A DNA stretch of 38,456 nucleotides from Propionibacteriaceae bacterium UBA5174 (GCA_002413345.1 DHWU01000022.1:11660-50115); one strand, 5' to 3'; positions 1 to 8,313 are shown, counted from the stretch's first letter. Numbers and translations: made by a program. The notes: a model not told the origin generated them from the sequence alone.

Positions 1-1
1 C

Positions 2-334
2 AGCCACTGCATCGCCCACGGCATCGAAATGCGCAATGGGCTGGATCAGCAATACGCGGCGGTGGCCTCGGGCCACTGGCCGCTGATGCGGTACAACCCA
101 GTGTTGCGTGAGGCAGGCAAGAATCCATTCCTGTTGGATTCGCCGCGGCCCCGGATGCCGTTGCGGGATTACCACAGCAAGGAACTCCGGTTCCGGATGT
201 TGATGAACTCAAATCCCGAGGCCGGTGAGCGACTCCTCAACCTCGGCCAAGAGCAGGTCACCCGTCGTTGGGCCGAGTACGAAGAGATGGCAACTCGTGG
301 GCCAGAGCGGTTCGCCGCAGTGGCAAAGAACTGA
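2..334 (+). CDS. nifJ: Pyruvate:ferredoxin (flavodoxin) oxidoreductase, C-terminal end (partial)
   Basis: The reading frame is open from the first bases of the window and gives 110 residues. They begin SHCIAHGIEM and continue GLDQQYAAVASGHWPLMRYNP. This is the conserved C-terminal segment of single-chain PFOR/NifJ, where the TPP-domain tail reads as 'SHCIAHG(I/F)(D/E)M...GLDQQ..AV.SG.WPL.RYNP'. The enzyme oxidises pyruvate to acetyl-CoA and CO2 and reduces ferredoxin or flavodoxin in the cytoplasm. The N-terminal about 1,000 residues lie outside the window, so the iron-sulfur motifs cannot be checked. A stem-loop follows the stop codon. The family call is firm. Whether it serves ferredoxin or flavodoxin cannot be told. 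Confidence 0.9.
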   Translation, partial: SHCIAHGIEMRNGLDQQYAAVASGHWPLMRYNPVLREAGKNPFLLDSPRPRMPLRDYHSKELRFRMLMNSNPEAGERLLNLGQEQVTRRWAEYEEMATRGPERFAAVAKN

Positions 335-349
335 CTTGGTGTCGAAATG

Positions 350-394
350 GCGCTTGGGCGGAGGGCGGCAGATTGCGGCTCTGCGCCCAAGCGC
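350..394 (+). terminator. Stem-loop after nifJ
   Basis: GCGCTTGGGCG (350-360) pairs perfectly with CGCCCAAGCGC (384-394), and shorter internal pairing is possible in the loop. It sits 15 nt behind the nifJ stop and has no T-run. It is probably an actinobacterial-style terminator without a U-tail. Confidence 0.55.
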
Positions 395-464
395 TGCGAC
401 GATGTCCGGGACGGGTCCAGGATTTGCCGCAGGCCTACGTCCGGAACGCAGTTGGCCACCGAGC

Positions 465-479
465 TAGAGTCTCCTCGTG
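465..479 (+). promoter_or_regulatory. -10 element of a leaderless promoter for the glycosyltransferase
   Basis: TAGAGT (465-470) is followed by six bases and then the GTG start at 477, so transcription should begin at the start codon itself. No Shine-Dalgarno sequence precedes the GTG. The -35 region is not recognisable. The same geometry recurs at marR, the proC-like gene and the patatin gene in this window. Confidence 0.6.
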
Positions 480-1907
480 AGTAACGGGGACGAACACTTG
501 CTGGCTGGGCGAGAGCCCGGGGCAGTCTCAAGTGAGATCGAAGTGGATCCGGACTTGGTTGCGCAGGCCCGTCCGCTTACTGTCGCGGAGTTCACCGACA
601 ACTATGGCCCGGCACACTCGGGGCTGTTGTACGCCGTGCAGTTCCTGGAAGAACAGGTCTTAGCCGCCGGTCATAAGGTGCTGCTGGTGGCGCCGGAGGC
701 TCGAGGGCCAAACCCGCATGCGAAGAATCCCCATCGGCGCGAAGTCAGGCTGCCGAGCGTGCCGATCCCGGGGGCGGGGATTCGGCTGAGTATGGGCCAG
801 GACTTTGACTATCGCCTGGCTCAATTGGTGGCCAATCCGCCTGACGTGATCCACATTCACGGGCTGGGTTCGATCGGGCTGTTGGGCATGTGGGTGGCCG
901 AGCGCACCGGCAAGCCGATGGTGATCACCTGGCACACCGACTTGGAGGCATATGCCGAGCACTACTGGCATGTGTTGCCGTTCCTGAACGCGGCCTACCG
1001 GGTGGTGCGCTTGCACATGCAAAAGCCCACCTGGGCGCAGATCAAGAAGCAGCGCTTTAAGCGTCCAAGGCGTGGCCGCGCGCAGGTCGAGTTACTGGAG
1101 TTGGCTGCGTCCATGCTCACCGACGCTGACCTAGTCACGACTCCGTCGGACAAGACGGCCCGGCGAGTGCTGGAGATAGCCCCAAATGCCAAGGTGCGGG
1201 TGGTGCCCAACGGTGCCGACGCGCTGCCTGAACTGCCGCCGATTAGCAAACACCGCGGACCACGGTTCCTCTATGTGGGTCGGATCTCGATGGAGAAGGG
1301 CATCGGCCTACTGCTTGATGCTTTCGAGTTGGTGCGGGATCAGATTCCCAACGCCGAGTTGATGATCGTCGGTGACTGGAAGAACACTCCAAAGCGGCTG
1401 CGGAGTAAGTTGCAGCGAGCTTCTCGCTTCGGTGGCGTGAAGCTGCCAGGCCAAGTACCGCGGGAGAAATTGGGTGCCTATTACTCCTCTGCCGATGTGT
1501 TCGTGTTTGCCTCCCAGACTGACACCCAAGCCTTGGTATTGCATGAGGCGGCGCACGCCGGGCTGCCATTCGTAATGGTTGACCACGAGTTGCGGCTGGT
1601 CACTGAGCCAGGGGTGAACACCTTGCTAGCTAGGCCTAATGCCGTTTCTTTGGCGGGGGCGATGATTGGCATGGTTGCGGCACTGGACGATCCAGAGTTT
1701 GCCGGGCGGGCCCGGGCGAGATCCAAACAGCTGGCGGCTCGCTGGACGATCGCCAACCAGTCCCGTGAGTTTGTGGAGATCTACGAGGCGTTGGCGGACG
1801 GCCGGGCCGTCCCAGTCACTGAGGGGTTGTGCCCCGAGTATGGTCGCAAGATCTTTCCGGGACGCACGGTGACCGCACACTATGATCCGCCGCCGGCAGC
1901 GGGCTGA
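477..1907 (+). CDS. Family 4 glycosyltransferase (GT-B fold)
   Basis: The 476-residue protein has the two-domain layout of GT4 enzymes. The N-terminal acceptor domain begins around residue 34 with 'PLTVAEFTDNYGPAHSG' and contains DVIHIHGLGSIGL (123-135) and TWHTDLEAYA (151-160). The C-terminal nucleotide-sugar domain holds VGRISMEKG (267-275) and the E-x7-E type segment TQALVLHEAAHAG (350-362, first catalytic-type Glu at 357). The N-terminus resembles diacylglycerol glucosyltransferases and mannosyltransferases of the PimB/MgtA kind, so a role in glycolipid or envelope glycan synthesis at the inner face of the membrane is likely. The substrate cannot be told. The GTG start fits the leaderless promoter just upstream. 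The next gene overlaps its stop codon (TGATG), suggesting co-translation. Confidence 0.85.
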   Translation: MSNGDEHLLAGREPGAVSSEIEVDPDLVAQARPLTVAEFTDNYGPAHSGLLYAVQFLEEQVLAAGHKVLLVAPEARGPNPHAKNPHRREVRLPSVPIPGAGIRLSMGQDFDYRLAQLVANPPDVIHIHGLGSIGLLGMWVAERTGKPMVITWHTDLEAYAEHYWHVLPFLNAAYRVVRLHMQKPTWAQIKKQRFKRPRRGRAQVELLELAASMLTDADLVTTPSDKTARRVLEIAPNAKVRVVPNGADALPELPPISKHRGPRFLYVGRISMEKGIGLLLDAFELVRDQIPNAELMIVGDWKNTPKRLRSKLQRASRFGGVKLPGQVPREKLGAYYSSADVFVFASQTDTQALVLHEAAHAGLPFVMVDHELRLVTEPGVNTLLARPNAVSLAGAMIGMVAALDDPEFAGRARARSKQLAARWTIANQSREFVEIYEALADGRAVPVTEGLCPEYGRKIFPGRTVTAHYDPPPAAG

Positions 1908-2332
1908 TGCGGCAAGCGGAGATGGACGATTTCGACGGCTGCATTGCCGCGCTAGTGACCGCTGGTCTGGTGCGCGGATTGGCGGCAATCGAGTCGCCGC
2001 CACACTTGCGCTGTGCCGGCGGAATGCTCAGCAGCACCCCGGTCTATCTGGTCACCGAGACCGCCGAACCAACCCACTACGACACCAAGCTCGCGTTTCA
2101 GGTGTGCATCGATTGGAGCGAGCTTCTGCAACTAGCCGCGCAGGCTGTCGATCCCAGCGCTCAGCCAGCGGATTGGCGCGAGTGGGATCCTGAAATCACT
2201 TTCACTGGAGAGCGGGGCTGGCTGGTCCGATTCGCCGAGCTAACCCAGCTCAGTGACTATGGCGTGGTGGTCAGATTCGAAGGTCTTACCCCGGTAGAGG
2301 TGGATCACCTGGAAGGCGTCGAGGGCATCTAG
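1907..2332 (+). CDS. Hypothetical protein, coupled to the glycosyltransferase gene
   Basis: This 141-residue soluble protein is unrecognised. Its ATG shares a base with the TGA of the preceding glycosyltransferase gene, which favours translational coupling. It has no signal peptide, membrane segment or obvious metal motif. It is acidic and rich in Trp, Glu and Asp, with segments such as VCIDWSELLQLAAQ and GYGVVVRFEGLTPVEVDH-like strands that suggest a small alpha/beta fold. Its stop codon shares the palindromic CTAG with the stop of the convergent SMI1/KNR4 gene. The reading frame is supported by the overlap and by the lack of any competing frame. The function is unknown. Confidence 0.7.
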   Translation: MRQAEMDDFDGCIAALVTAGLVRGLAAIESPPHLRCAGGMLSSTPVYLVTETAEPTHYDTKLAFQVCIDWSELLQLAAQAVDPSAQPADWREWDPEITFTGERGWLVRFAELTQLSDYGVVVRFEGLTPVEVDHLEGVEGI

Positions 2333-3330
2333 CCCTTGACTAGTTGGGCCCGGATTCGCTGCGCAACTGCGTCACTCAGCCGGTACCCGGTTGAGTCACC
2401 AACGATCGAGCCGTCAGCGACTCGGGCGTCCCACCAGTCGGAGACGAAGCCGGGAGCGATCCCCCCGGTGCGCAGCTCGAACGGATCCTCCGACAATGGG
2501 AACACGATCATCTGCTCGAAGTTGGGCGGATCGTAGGTGGGGGTTTCAGCGGAGTAATAGGCCTCAAACGACGCTGGCTTTGCCAACCGGGTGTAGAGCC
2601 AGAACAGCGCGTCCATGAATTCTCGAGAGCGTTCGTCGGCGTGGATGCTGAAATGCCCCTTGTCGGTGGTGATGGCAACCCCAAGAGCCCGCAGCCCTGA
2701 CTCGAGGGCCTCAGCTTCGTCGCCGAGGGTAGCCAGCGCTCGAACCAGAATCGGGGAAAGGCTGCCGCTACGGCAGGCGTCCAACACGCCCTGGTACACC
2801 TCATCCACCTCGTCGGCGAAGTAGTCCTCTGAGGAGACCAGGCCGCGGACGAAGCTCTCGAAATCCGGGGCGATTTCGGTAATCCGATAGTCGCCTTCCT
2901 GGTCGACGTGGACGACCTTCGGCTCGCCTTGCGGCCCGCATTCGCGGTAGTCGAGCATGATCAGTTCATGGCCACCGCTGGGGGTGTCAGCGATGCCGAT
3001 CCCGATCCGCGGGTAGCCCCAATCCTCGATCATGAAGGTCGAGCCGAACTCTCCACCCAGCGAGTTGGGTTTGGTTCGGCCCAGCGAATAGAAGCCACTG
3101 ATCCACATTCCCTCGATCTGGTCATCGCCGAGCTCGAGGGGAAAGAAATCTAGGTTCACCTGGCCGCCGTTGTGCAGGCGGGCAAAGGCCACATAGGAAG
3201 CCGGCAGGCGGTAGCCCAGCTCTGCCTCCATCGCGGCAACGAGTTCGTCATCGGGGGCGGCATCAAGGTAGTTCTTCACCGAATAGTCGTTGTCGCTCCA
3301 GAAGTCAGTGAAGTCGAAGTCTTCGAACAT
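2329..3330 (-). CDS. SMI1/KNR4 (SUKH) family protein
   Basis: The 333-residue protein opens with the SUKH core: 'ELGYRLPASYVAFARLHNGGQVNL' (about 38-61), then 'IEGMWISGFYSLG', 'GYPRIGIGIADTPSGGHELIMLDYR' and 'VVHVDQEGDYRITEIAPDFESFVRGL'. This is the SMI1/KNR4 pattern in full order. Bacterial SUKH proteins are often immunity proteins that neutralise polymorphic or contact-dependent toxins, but many are orphans of unknown role. The C-terminal half (about 170-333) is a separate region without a motif I recognise. ATG is preceded by GAGGGG at good spacing. No toxin gene lies beside it, so an immunity role here is only a possibility. It ends tail-to-tail with the preceding gene within one CTAG. 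Confidence 0.8.
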   Translation of the reverse strand: MFEDFDFTDFWSDNDYSVKNYLDAAPDDELVAAMEAELGYRLPASYVAFARLHNGGQVNLDFFPLELGDDQIEGMWISGFYSLGRTKPNSLGGEFGSTFMIEDWGYPRIGIGIADTPSGGHELIMLDYRECGPQGEPKVVHVDQEGDYRITEIAPDFESFVRGLVSSEDYFADEVDEVYQGVLDACRSGSLSPILVRALATLGDEAEALESGLRALGVAITTDKGHFSIHADERSREFMDALFWLYTRLAKPASFEAYYSAETPTYDPPNFEQMIVFPLSEDPFELRTGGIAPGFVSDWWDARVADGSIVGDSTGYRLSDAVAQRIRAQLVKG

Positions 3331-3368
3331 TGGTGCCCCTCGGTGCGTTTGGCTGCCGGGAGCCTACT

Positions 3369-5600
3369 TCAGACTCCGGAGCGAAAGCCTCGCAGACGCA
3401 AGCTGTTCAGCAGAACGAAGACGCTGGAGAAGGCCATCGCCGCCCCGGCGATCATCGGGTTGAGTAGGCCGAGTGCGGCCAAGGGAATGGCGGCCACGTT
3501 GTAGCCGAAGGCCCAAAACAGGTTGCCATTGATCGTGCGCAGGGTTGCTCGCGACAGGCCGATGGCAGTGGCGGCCACTCGTAGGTCGCCGCGCATCAGC
3601 GTTAGGTCGGCGGCCTGAATCGCAGCATCGGTGCCGGTACCCAAGGCGATGCCCAGATCTGCTTGGGCCAAGGCTGCAGAGTCGTTCACGCCGTCGCCGA
3701 CCATGGCGACTTTGCGACCTTCGCGCTGGAGGCGGCGCACGGCCTCGACCTTGTCAGCTGGCAGCACCTCAGCGATCACCTGCTCGATGCCGAGCTCCTT
3801 GGCGACTGCCTCAGCAGTGGCCTGGTTGTCGCCGGTGAGCAAGATCGAAGTCAGGCCGAGTTCGCCGAAACGCCGTACGGCTTCAGCCGAGGTTGGTTTG
3901 ACCGTGTCGGCCACCTCGATGGTGCCGCGCAACTTGCCCTCCCAGGCCACGGCCACGGTGGTCAGCAAGCTGCCGTGACCCAAATCATCATTCAGATTGC
4001 CCAAAGGCTTCACTTCAGCCAGGTGTTCGCCAACTGGCTGCCGATCTCGTTCAGCCACCACCCAACTGGATCGCCCTGCCCGCACCTGGCGACCAGAAAC
4101 CACAGCGGTAATTCCTTGTCCCGGCAAGTTGACGAAATCGGTGACGCTGAGATCGTCGGATGCCTTCGCGGCGATAGCCCGCGCGACCGGATGCTCCGAA
4201 CCTGATTCGGCGGCCCCGGCGTAGGCGAGCAACTCCGCCTCATCAACTCCAGGTGCGGGATGAACTGCCACCACCGACATCTGACCGGTGGTTAAGGTGC
4301 CGGTCTTGTCCAGCAGAATCACCTCGATGCCTTTGGCTCGCTCCAAAGCCTCAGCACCCTTGATCACAATCCCAAGTTGGGCGCCGCGCCCGGTACCGAC
4401 CAGCAGTGCGGTTGGCGTTGCCAGCCCGAGCGCACAGGGGCAGGCGATGATCAGCACTGCGACGGCCGCCGCGGCAGCAAAAGAGGCGTCCTCGCCGAGC
4501 AATAGCCAGGTGAGCAGGGTGAGTACAGACAATGAGATCACCACTGGGACGAAGACGGCCGAGATTCGGTCGGCTAGGGCCTGCACCCTGGCCTTGCCGG
4601 TCTGGGCTTCCTCAACCAGGCGCGCGATTTGGGCCAGCTGGGTGTCCTTGCCAACTCTTTTGGCGCGCACTACCAGGCGTCCGGTGGTGTTGAGGGTGGC
4701 TCCGATCACCAGATCGCCGGGCTCTAGGTCAACCGGCACCGATTCTCCAGTGACTAGGGAATTGTCGACTGCCGAGGTGCCAGCAACGATCTCGCCATCG
4801 GTGGCCACCTGCTCTCCGGGACGCACCACGAACTCATCACCCACCGTGAGTTGCTCGATCGGCATTAGGGTTTCGCGTCCCTCAATCAGGACGGTGGCCC
4901 GGGTGGCACCCAGCTTCAGCAGTGATCGCACCGCTTCGCCCGCGGAATGCTTGGCGCGCGCTTCCAGATAGCGGCCTAGCAGCAGGAAGAACACGATCCC
5001 GGTGACTGCTTCGAAGTAGATTGCGGCCTGCCCGTGGCCGCGCATGAGGGTGAGTTCGAAGGCGTGGGTGTAGCCGAGCTGGCCAGCACTGGTGAACAGC
5101 AAGGCATAGATCGACCAGCCAAAGGCAGCGGTGGTGCCCAGGCTGATTAGGGTGTCCATGGTGGTGGCCCCGTGGCGCGCATTGACCAGCGTGGCGTGGT
5201 GAAACGGCCAGGCGGCCCAGGTGTAGACCGGAATGCTCAACACCAGACTCAACCATTGCCAGCCGGCAAACTGTGCCGCGGGGATCATCGCCAAGGCAAT
5301 CACCGGGATTCCGAAGACTGCCGCCCAAATCAGCCGGACGCGCAGTACGGCGGCGTGATCGATCGGTTCGGTGTTTGGTTGGGGAAGTGCCGCGTCGTAA
5401 CCAGAGTTGCGCACGGTGGTGATTAGCTCATCGATCGAGATTGGGGTTGGAAAGAGCACCAGTGCCTTTTCGGTGGCGTAGTTCACCGAGGCTTGGACGC
5501 CGTCCATCTTGTTGAGCTTCTTCTCGATTCGGGCGGCACAAGAAGAGCAGGTCATGCCAGAGATGTCGAGCTCGATCGACTCTCTAGTTGGGGTGGCCAT
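3369..5600 (-). CDS. copA: Copper-exporting P1B-type ATPase
   Basis: The 743-residue protein has one N-terminal heavy-metal-binding domain (GMTCSSCAARIEKKL, 15-29). It then shows the P-type ATPase elements in order: TGES (284-287), the membrane CPC metal site (387-389), DKTGTLT with the phosphorylated Asp431, SEHP (468-471) and GDGVND (635-640). YN in the seventh helix (700-701) and MAFSS in the eighth (722-726) are the Cu(I)-specific P1B-1 signatures. It exports Cu(I) from the cytoplasm using ATP. The ATG at 5600 is chosen because the HMA domain begins straight after it. The upstream extension of the frame is only the shadow of copZ. It starts one base after the copZ stop, so the two are translationally coupled in a csoR-copZ-copA operon. 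Confidence 0.95.
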   Translation of the reverse strand: MATPTRESIELDISGMTCSSCAARIEKKLNKMDGVQASVNYATEKALVLFPTPISIDELITTVRNSGYDAALPQPNTEPIDHAAVLRVRLIWAAVFGIPVIALAMIPAAQFAGWQWLSLVLSIPVYTWAAWPFHHATLVNARHGATTMDTLISLGTTAAFGWSIYALLFTSAGQLGYTHAFELTLMRGHGQAAIYFEAVTGIVFFLLLGRYLEARAKHSAGEAVRSLLKLGATRATVLIEGRETLMPIEQLTVGDEFVVRPGEQVATDGEIVAGTSAVDNSLVTGESVPVDLEPGDLVIGATLNTTGRLVVRAKRVGKDTQLAQIARLVEEAQTGKARVQALADRISAVFVPVVISLSVLTLLTWLLLGEDASFAAAAAVAVLIIACPCALGLATPTALLVGTGRGAQLGIVIKGAEALERAKGIEVILLDKTGTLTTGQMSVVAVHPAPGVDEAELLAYAGAAESGSEHPVARAIAAKASDDLSVTDFVNLPGQGITAVVSGRQVRAGRSSWVVAERDRQPVGEHLAEVKPLGNLNDDLGHGSLLTTVAVAWEGKLRGTIEVADTVKPTSAEAVRRFGELGLTSILLTGDNQATAEAVAKELGIEQVIAEVLPADKVEAVRRLQREGRKVAMVGDGVNDSAALAQADLGIALGTGTDAAIQAADLTLMRGDLRVAATAIGLSRATLRTINGNLFWAFGYNVAAIPLAALGLLNPMIAGAAMAFSSVFVLLNSLRLRGFRSGV

Positions 5601-5601
5601 G

Positions 5602-5805
5602 TCAGGCCACGGAGTAGTTCCCGGCCTCGGAGACTGCCTCGACGATCCGATCGAAGTCGATCGGTGTGGGCGAAGTGACTTCGAGTTTGCCGTCGGCCAA
5701 AGTGACTTCCACCCCGGTGACTCCAGGGATTGCCGACACTTCTTCTTTGACATGGGCAACGCAGTGCCCGCAGGTCATGCCGGTGACGGTGTAGATGGCA
5801 TTCAT
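5602..5805 (-). CDS. copZ: Copper chaperone
   Basis: This 67-residue single heavy-metal-associated domain carries GMTCGHCVAHV (9-19). The two cysteines bind Cu(I). It delivers Cu(I) in the cytoplasm to the CopA ATPase encoded directly downstream and probably exchanges metal with CsoR. The length is typical of free-standing CopZ/Atx1-like proteins. AAGGAA lies five bases ahead of the ATG. The gene lies 23 nt after csoR and one base ahead of copA, so the three form one transcript under CsoR control. Confidence 0.92.
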   Translation of the reverse strand: MNAIYTVTGMTCGHCVAHVKEEVSAIPGVTGVEVTLADGKLEVTSPTPIDFDRIVEAVSEAGNYSVA

Positions 5806-5828
5806 TTCGATTCCTTACTTGTTGGCGG

Positions 5829-6167
5829 TCAAGAGCGGACGAGTCGGGCGATAGCGGCTGAGGCTTCGGCAATCTTGGCGGCGGCCTCTTCGTCACTGCC
5901 ACGAGCGGCCCGCACCACGCAGTGGCTGAGATGTTCGTCGAGTAGCGCGAGTGCCACAGACTCGAGAGCGCTGGTCATGGCCGAAACTTGAGTGAGGATG
6001 TCGATGCAATATTCCTCGGATTCGACCATGCGTTGCAGGCCGCGTGCCTGGCCTTCGATCCGCTTCAGTCGGCGCAGGTAGTCCGGTTTGTGATCGAGAT
6101 AGCCGTGTCCGCTGTCGTGGTGACAGCTGGACTCGTGGGTCAACTGTGGTTCGGTGTCTTCGCTCAT
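5829..6167 (-). CDS. csoR: Copper-sensing transcriptional repressor
   Basis: The 112-residue all-helical DUF156 protein has DYLRRLKRIEGQARGLQRMV (29-48) and the Cu(I)-binding trio Cys54, His79 and Cys83. The spacing (25 and 4) is identical to that in the described CsoR of Mycobacterium tuberculosis, which separates it from the nickel/cobalt RcnR and formaldehyde FrmR types. The N-terminal tail (HESSCHHDSGHGYLDH) is rich in His and may hold extra metal. Apo-CsoR represses its own operon, and Cu(I) binding releases it. GGGGAGGG precedes the ATG. GC-rich inverted repeats of the CsoR operator type lie directly upstream. Confidence 0.93.
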   Translation of the reverse strand: MSEDTEPQLTHESSCHHDSGHGYLDHKPDYLRRLKRIEGQARGLQRMVESEEYCIDILTQVSAMTSALESVALALLDEHLSHCVVRAARGSDEEAAAKIAEASAAIARLVRS

Positions 6168-6189
6168 TCGTCGCCCTCCCCTTGCAGGG

Positions 6190-6205
6190 TACCCCCTACG
6201 GGTAT
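6190..6205 (-). promoter_or_regulatory. CsoR-type operator at the csoR-copZ-copA promoter
   Basis: TACCCCCTACGGGTAT is a GC-rich pseudo-palindrome with TAC/GTA ends and a run of C opposite G, the pattern of described CsoR operators. It lies about 25 bp ahead of the csoR start, where bound repressor would block transcription of the operon. A second run, CCCAGGGGGTA, follows at about 6211-6221. Confidence 0.65.
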
Positions 6206-6327
6206 GTAGTCCCAGGGGGTAGATGTGAGTACCAACGATGTCAGTGGGGCCGAAATGTGGTGCCAGTGGGACGAAAGTGACACCGGTGAACCGTGTTCAT
6301 TCTCCATTCTGCAAACTCCCTTGTGGG

Positions 6328-6346
6328 GATACCCCCTGCTGGTATC
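6328..6346. promoter_or_regulatory. Second CsoR-type operator, perfect arms
   Basis: GATACCCCCTGCTGGTATC has perfect 6-bp arms (GATACC/GGTATC) around CCCTGCT and matches the first CsoR-like site in sequence and size. It lies 138 bp further from csoR, next to the leftmost DnaA boxes. No copper gene starts to its right, so it may act on a distant csoR promoter or on an unseen transcript. Confidence 0.5.
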
Positions 6347-6351
6347 TCAGG

Positions 6352-6595
6352 TGTGGACGTGTTGTGCATAACTTCACCGACCGAGGCTCAATACACCCAT
6401 GTCTATGGGGCTTGTCAAGCCGCCGATCGAGTGAGTGTTTACCTGCTGTTTTCTTTTGATCCACACCCTGGGTGGCACGTACTACCTAGTCAGGGCCATG
6501 TCAGGAGAAATACTCGAGGGCCGTCCACACAGCTAACACCGCTTCGTGCACAGGCCGGTGAGCGCACAGGATTAGTTATCCACATTTTGTCCACA
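6352..6595. other. Cluster of DnaA boxes between csoR and dnaB (possible origin or DnaA-controlled promoter)
   Basis: Six sites match or nearly match the DnaA box TTRTCCACA. On the minus strand are ACGTCCACA (6352-6360) and TTATGCACA (6363-6371). On the plus strand are TGATCCACA (6457-6465), CCGTCCACA (6521-6529), TTATCCACA (6576-6584, perfect Escherichia-type) and TTGTCCACA (6587-6595, perfect actinobacterial type). The outer pairs face opposite ways, and each has an 11-bp start-to-start spacing, about one helical turn. A T-rich stretch (about 6436-6460) lies between them. The site could be a replication origin or a DnaA-regulated dnaB promoter. No dnaA or dnaN is in view, so the first reading is unproven. 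Confidence 0.6.
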
Positions 6596-6653
6596 GGTGC
6601 CTGTGGGTCTCCGCGTTGAGGGGGAACCGTTGCGGGGCTACCGTTGGCGAAAC

Positions 6654-6675
6654 GACAAACTAACCCAGGTTTGTC
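6654..6675 (+). promoter_or_regulatory. Inverted repeat ahead of dnaB
   Basis: GACAAAC (6654-6660) and GTTTGTC (6669-6675) form perfect 7-bp arms around an 8-bp centre, about 70 bp ahead of the dnaB start. This has the size of a dimeric repressor site in the dnaB promoter region. The regulator is unknown. Confidence 0.35.
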
Positions 6676-6744
6676 AGAGGCGCGTCCTAATGTGCTCCCC
6701 AGAGACCAGTTCTCAGTCGCATAGGGCCCGCTCGGAGGTGGAAT

Positions 6745-8109
6745 ATGTCACTCGCTGAAGTGATTCCGTACGGCGGCAATGATGCCGACGTGGGCGGAGT
6801 GGATCGAACCCCGCCGCAGGATGTTGCGGCCGAGCAAAGCGTGCTCGGAGCAATGATGATGAGCAAGGACGCCATTGGCGATGTTGCCGAGGCGCTCCGT
6901 GGGCGGGACTTCTACCGTCCGGCACACGAAACGATCTTCGACGCCATTCTCAATCTGTATGGACGCGGTGAGCCAGCCGACGCCATCACGGTCGCCGATG
7001 AGCTGACCAAGCGCGGTGAACTCGGCCGGGTTGGCGGGCACATTTACCTGCACGACCTATTGGCCACGGTTTCGATCGCCTCCAATGCGTCCTACTACGC
7101 CGAGATCGTGCGCGAGAAGGCGATCTTGCGGCGGCTGGTTGAAGCGGCGATGAAGATCTCCCAGCTCGGCTACTCCGGGCAAGGTGATGTGTCCGGCATC
7201 GTTGATGCGGCTCAGCAGGCCGTCTATGCGGTGGCTGAAGGCAAGGCCGGTGACGACTACGAGCCGTTGAGCGCTTTGATGGAGTCCACGCTGGACGAGA
7301 TCGAAGCACTCAGTGCAAATGGTGTGATGTCGGGGGTGCCAACCGGTTTCGTCGATCTCGATGAACTGACTAACGGTCTACATGCTGGCCAGATGGTCAT
7401 TATCGCGGCCCGCCCAGGTATGGGTAAGTCGACATTGGGGCTGGATTTTGCCCGCTCGGCTTCGATTCAGCACGGCCTATGCTCGGCCTTCTTCAGCTTG
7501 GAAATGACCAAGACTGAGATCGTGATGAGGCTGATCTCGGCCGAGGCGCAGGTGCCGTTGGGCGACATCCGCAAGGGCCATATGAGCGATGAGAACTGGC
7601 GGCGGATAGCTAAGAAGACTGCCGACGTCTCGGCTGCGCCACTGTTCATTGATGATTCCCCTAACCAGACGATGATGGAGATCAGGGCCAAGGCCAGGCG
7701 GTTGAAGCAACGCCACGATCTGAAGCTAGTGATCGTCGACTACATGCAGTTGATGAGTTCGGGTAAGCGGGTCGAGAGTCGTCAGCTGGAAGTTTCGGAG
7801 TTCTCCCGGCAGATGAAGCTGCTGGCCAAGGAGCTTGAAGTGCCAGTGATTGCGCTCTCCCAGCTCAACCGTGGCCCCGAGCAGCGCACCGACAAGAAGC
7901 CAATGTTGAGTGACCTGCGTGAATCCGGTTCGCTGGAGCAGGACGCCGACATGGTGATCTTGTTGCACCGCGACGACATGTACAACAGCGCCTCAGAGCG
8001 TGCCGGTGAAGCCGACCTGATCGTGGCTAAGCACCGAAACGGCCAGACCAAGACCGTGACGGTGGCCTTCCAGGGTCACTACTCCCGCTTCGTGGATATG
8101 CAGCACTGA
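6745..8109 (+). CDS. dnaB: Replicative DNA helicase
   Basis: The 454-residue hexameric 5'-3' helicase opens the replication fork. The N-terminal primase-interacting domain runs from 'PPQDVAAEQSVLGAMM' (23-38) to about 165. The RecA-like motor has Walker A ARPGMGKST (222-230), SLEM (251-254), Walker B LVIVDYMQL (328-336) and the DnaB4 motif around SDLRESGSLEQDADMV (389-404). The length is normal and there is no intein, unlike many actinobacterial DnaB proteins. ATG follows GGAGGTG at good spacing. It is a single gene here, not next to rpsR/rplI as is usual in the phylum. A cluster of DnaA boxes lies upstream. Confidence 0.96.
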   Translation: MSLAEVIPYGGNDADVGGVDRTPPQDVAAEQSVLGAMMMSKDAIGDVAEALRGRDFYRPAHETIFDAILNLYGRGEPADAITVADELTKRGELGRVGGHIYLHDLLATVSIASNASYYAEIVREKAILRRLVEAAMKISQLGYSGQGDVSGIVDAAQQAVYAVAEGKAGDDYEPLSALMESTLDEIEALSANGVMSGVPTGFVDLDELTNGLHAGQMVIIAARPGMGKSTLGLDFARSASIQHGLCSAFFSLEMTKTEIVMRLISAEAQVPLGDIRKGHMSDENWRRIAKKTADVSAAPLFIDDSPNQTMMEIRAKARRLKQRHDLKLVIVDYMQLMSSGKRVESRQLEVSEFSRQMKLLAKELEVPVIALSQLNRGPEQRTDKKPMLSDLRESGSLEQDADMVILLHRDDMYNSASERAGEADLIVAKHRNGQTKTVTVAFQGHYSRFVDMQH

Positions 8110-8313
8110 GCTCTCTACCTAGACGCTCCAACTCCAACCTAATGTCGAGATGCAGCGAACTCTGAAAATGGGGGTGTTCCATTCTGAATGAGAAGTTCCT
8201 GAGACTCTGGCCGTCGCTGGCCCACAACTGCGAACCGCTAACGCATCAGGGCTCTGCATCGACTACCAGTTGATTGAGCGATCTAGCGCGCAGCGTTCTT
8301 AAGGAGGTTCGGC

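Noticed and set aside
6293..6619. A 108-codon plus-strand ORF between csoR and dnaB
   Set aside because: It runs through the second CsoR operator and all the DnaA boxes, has no ribosome site, and the product has no domain-like composition.
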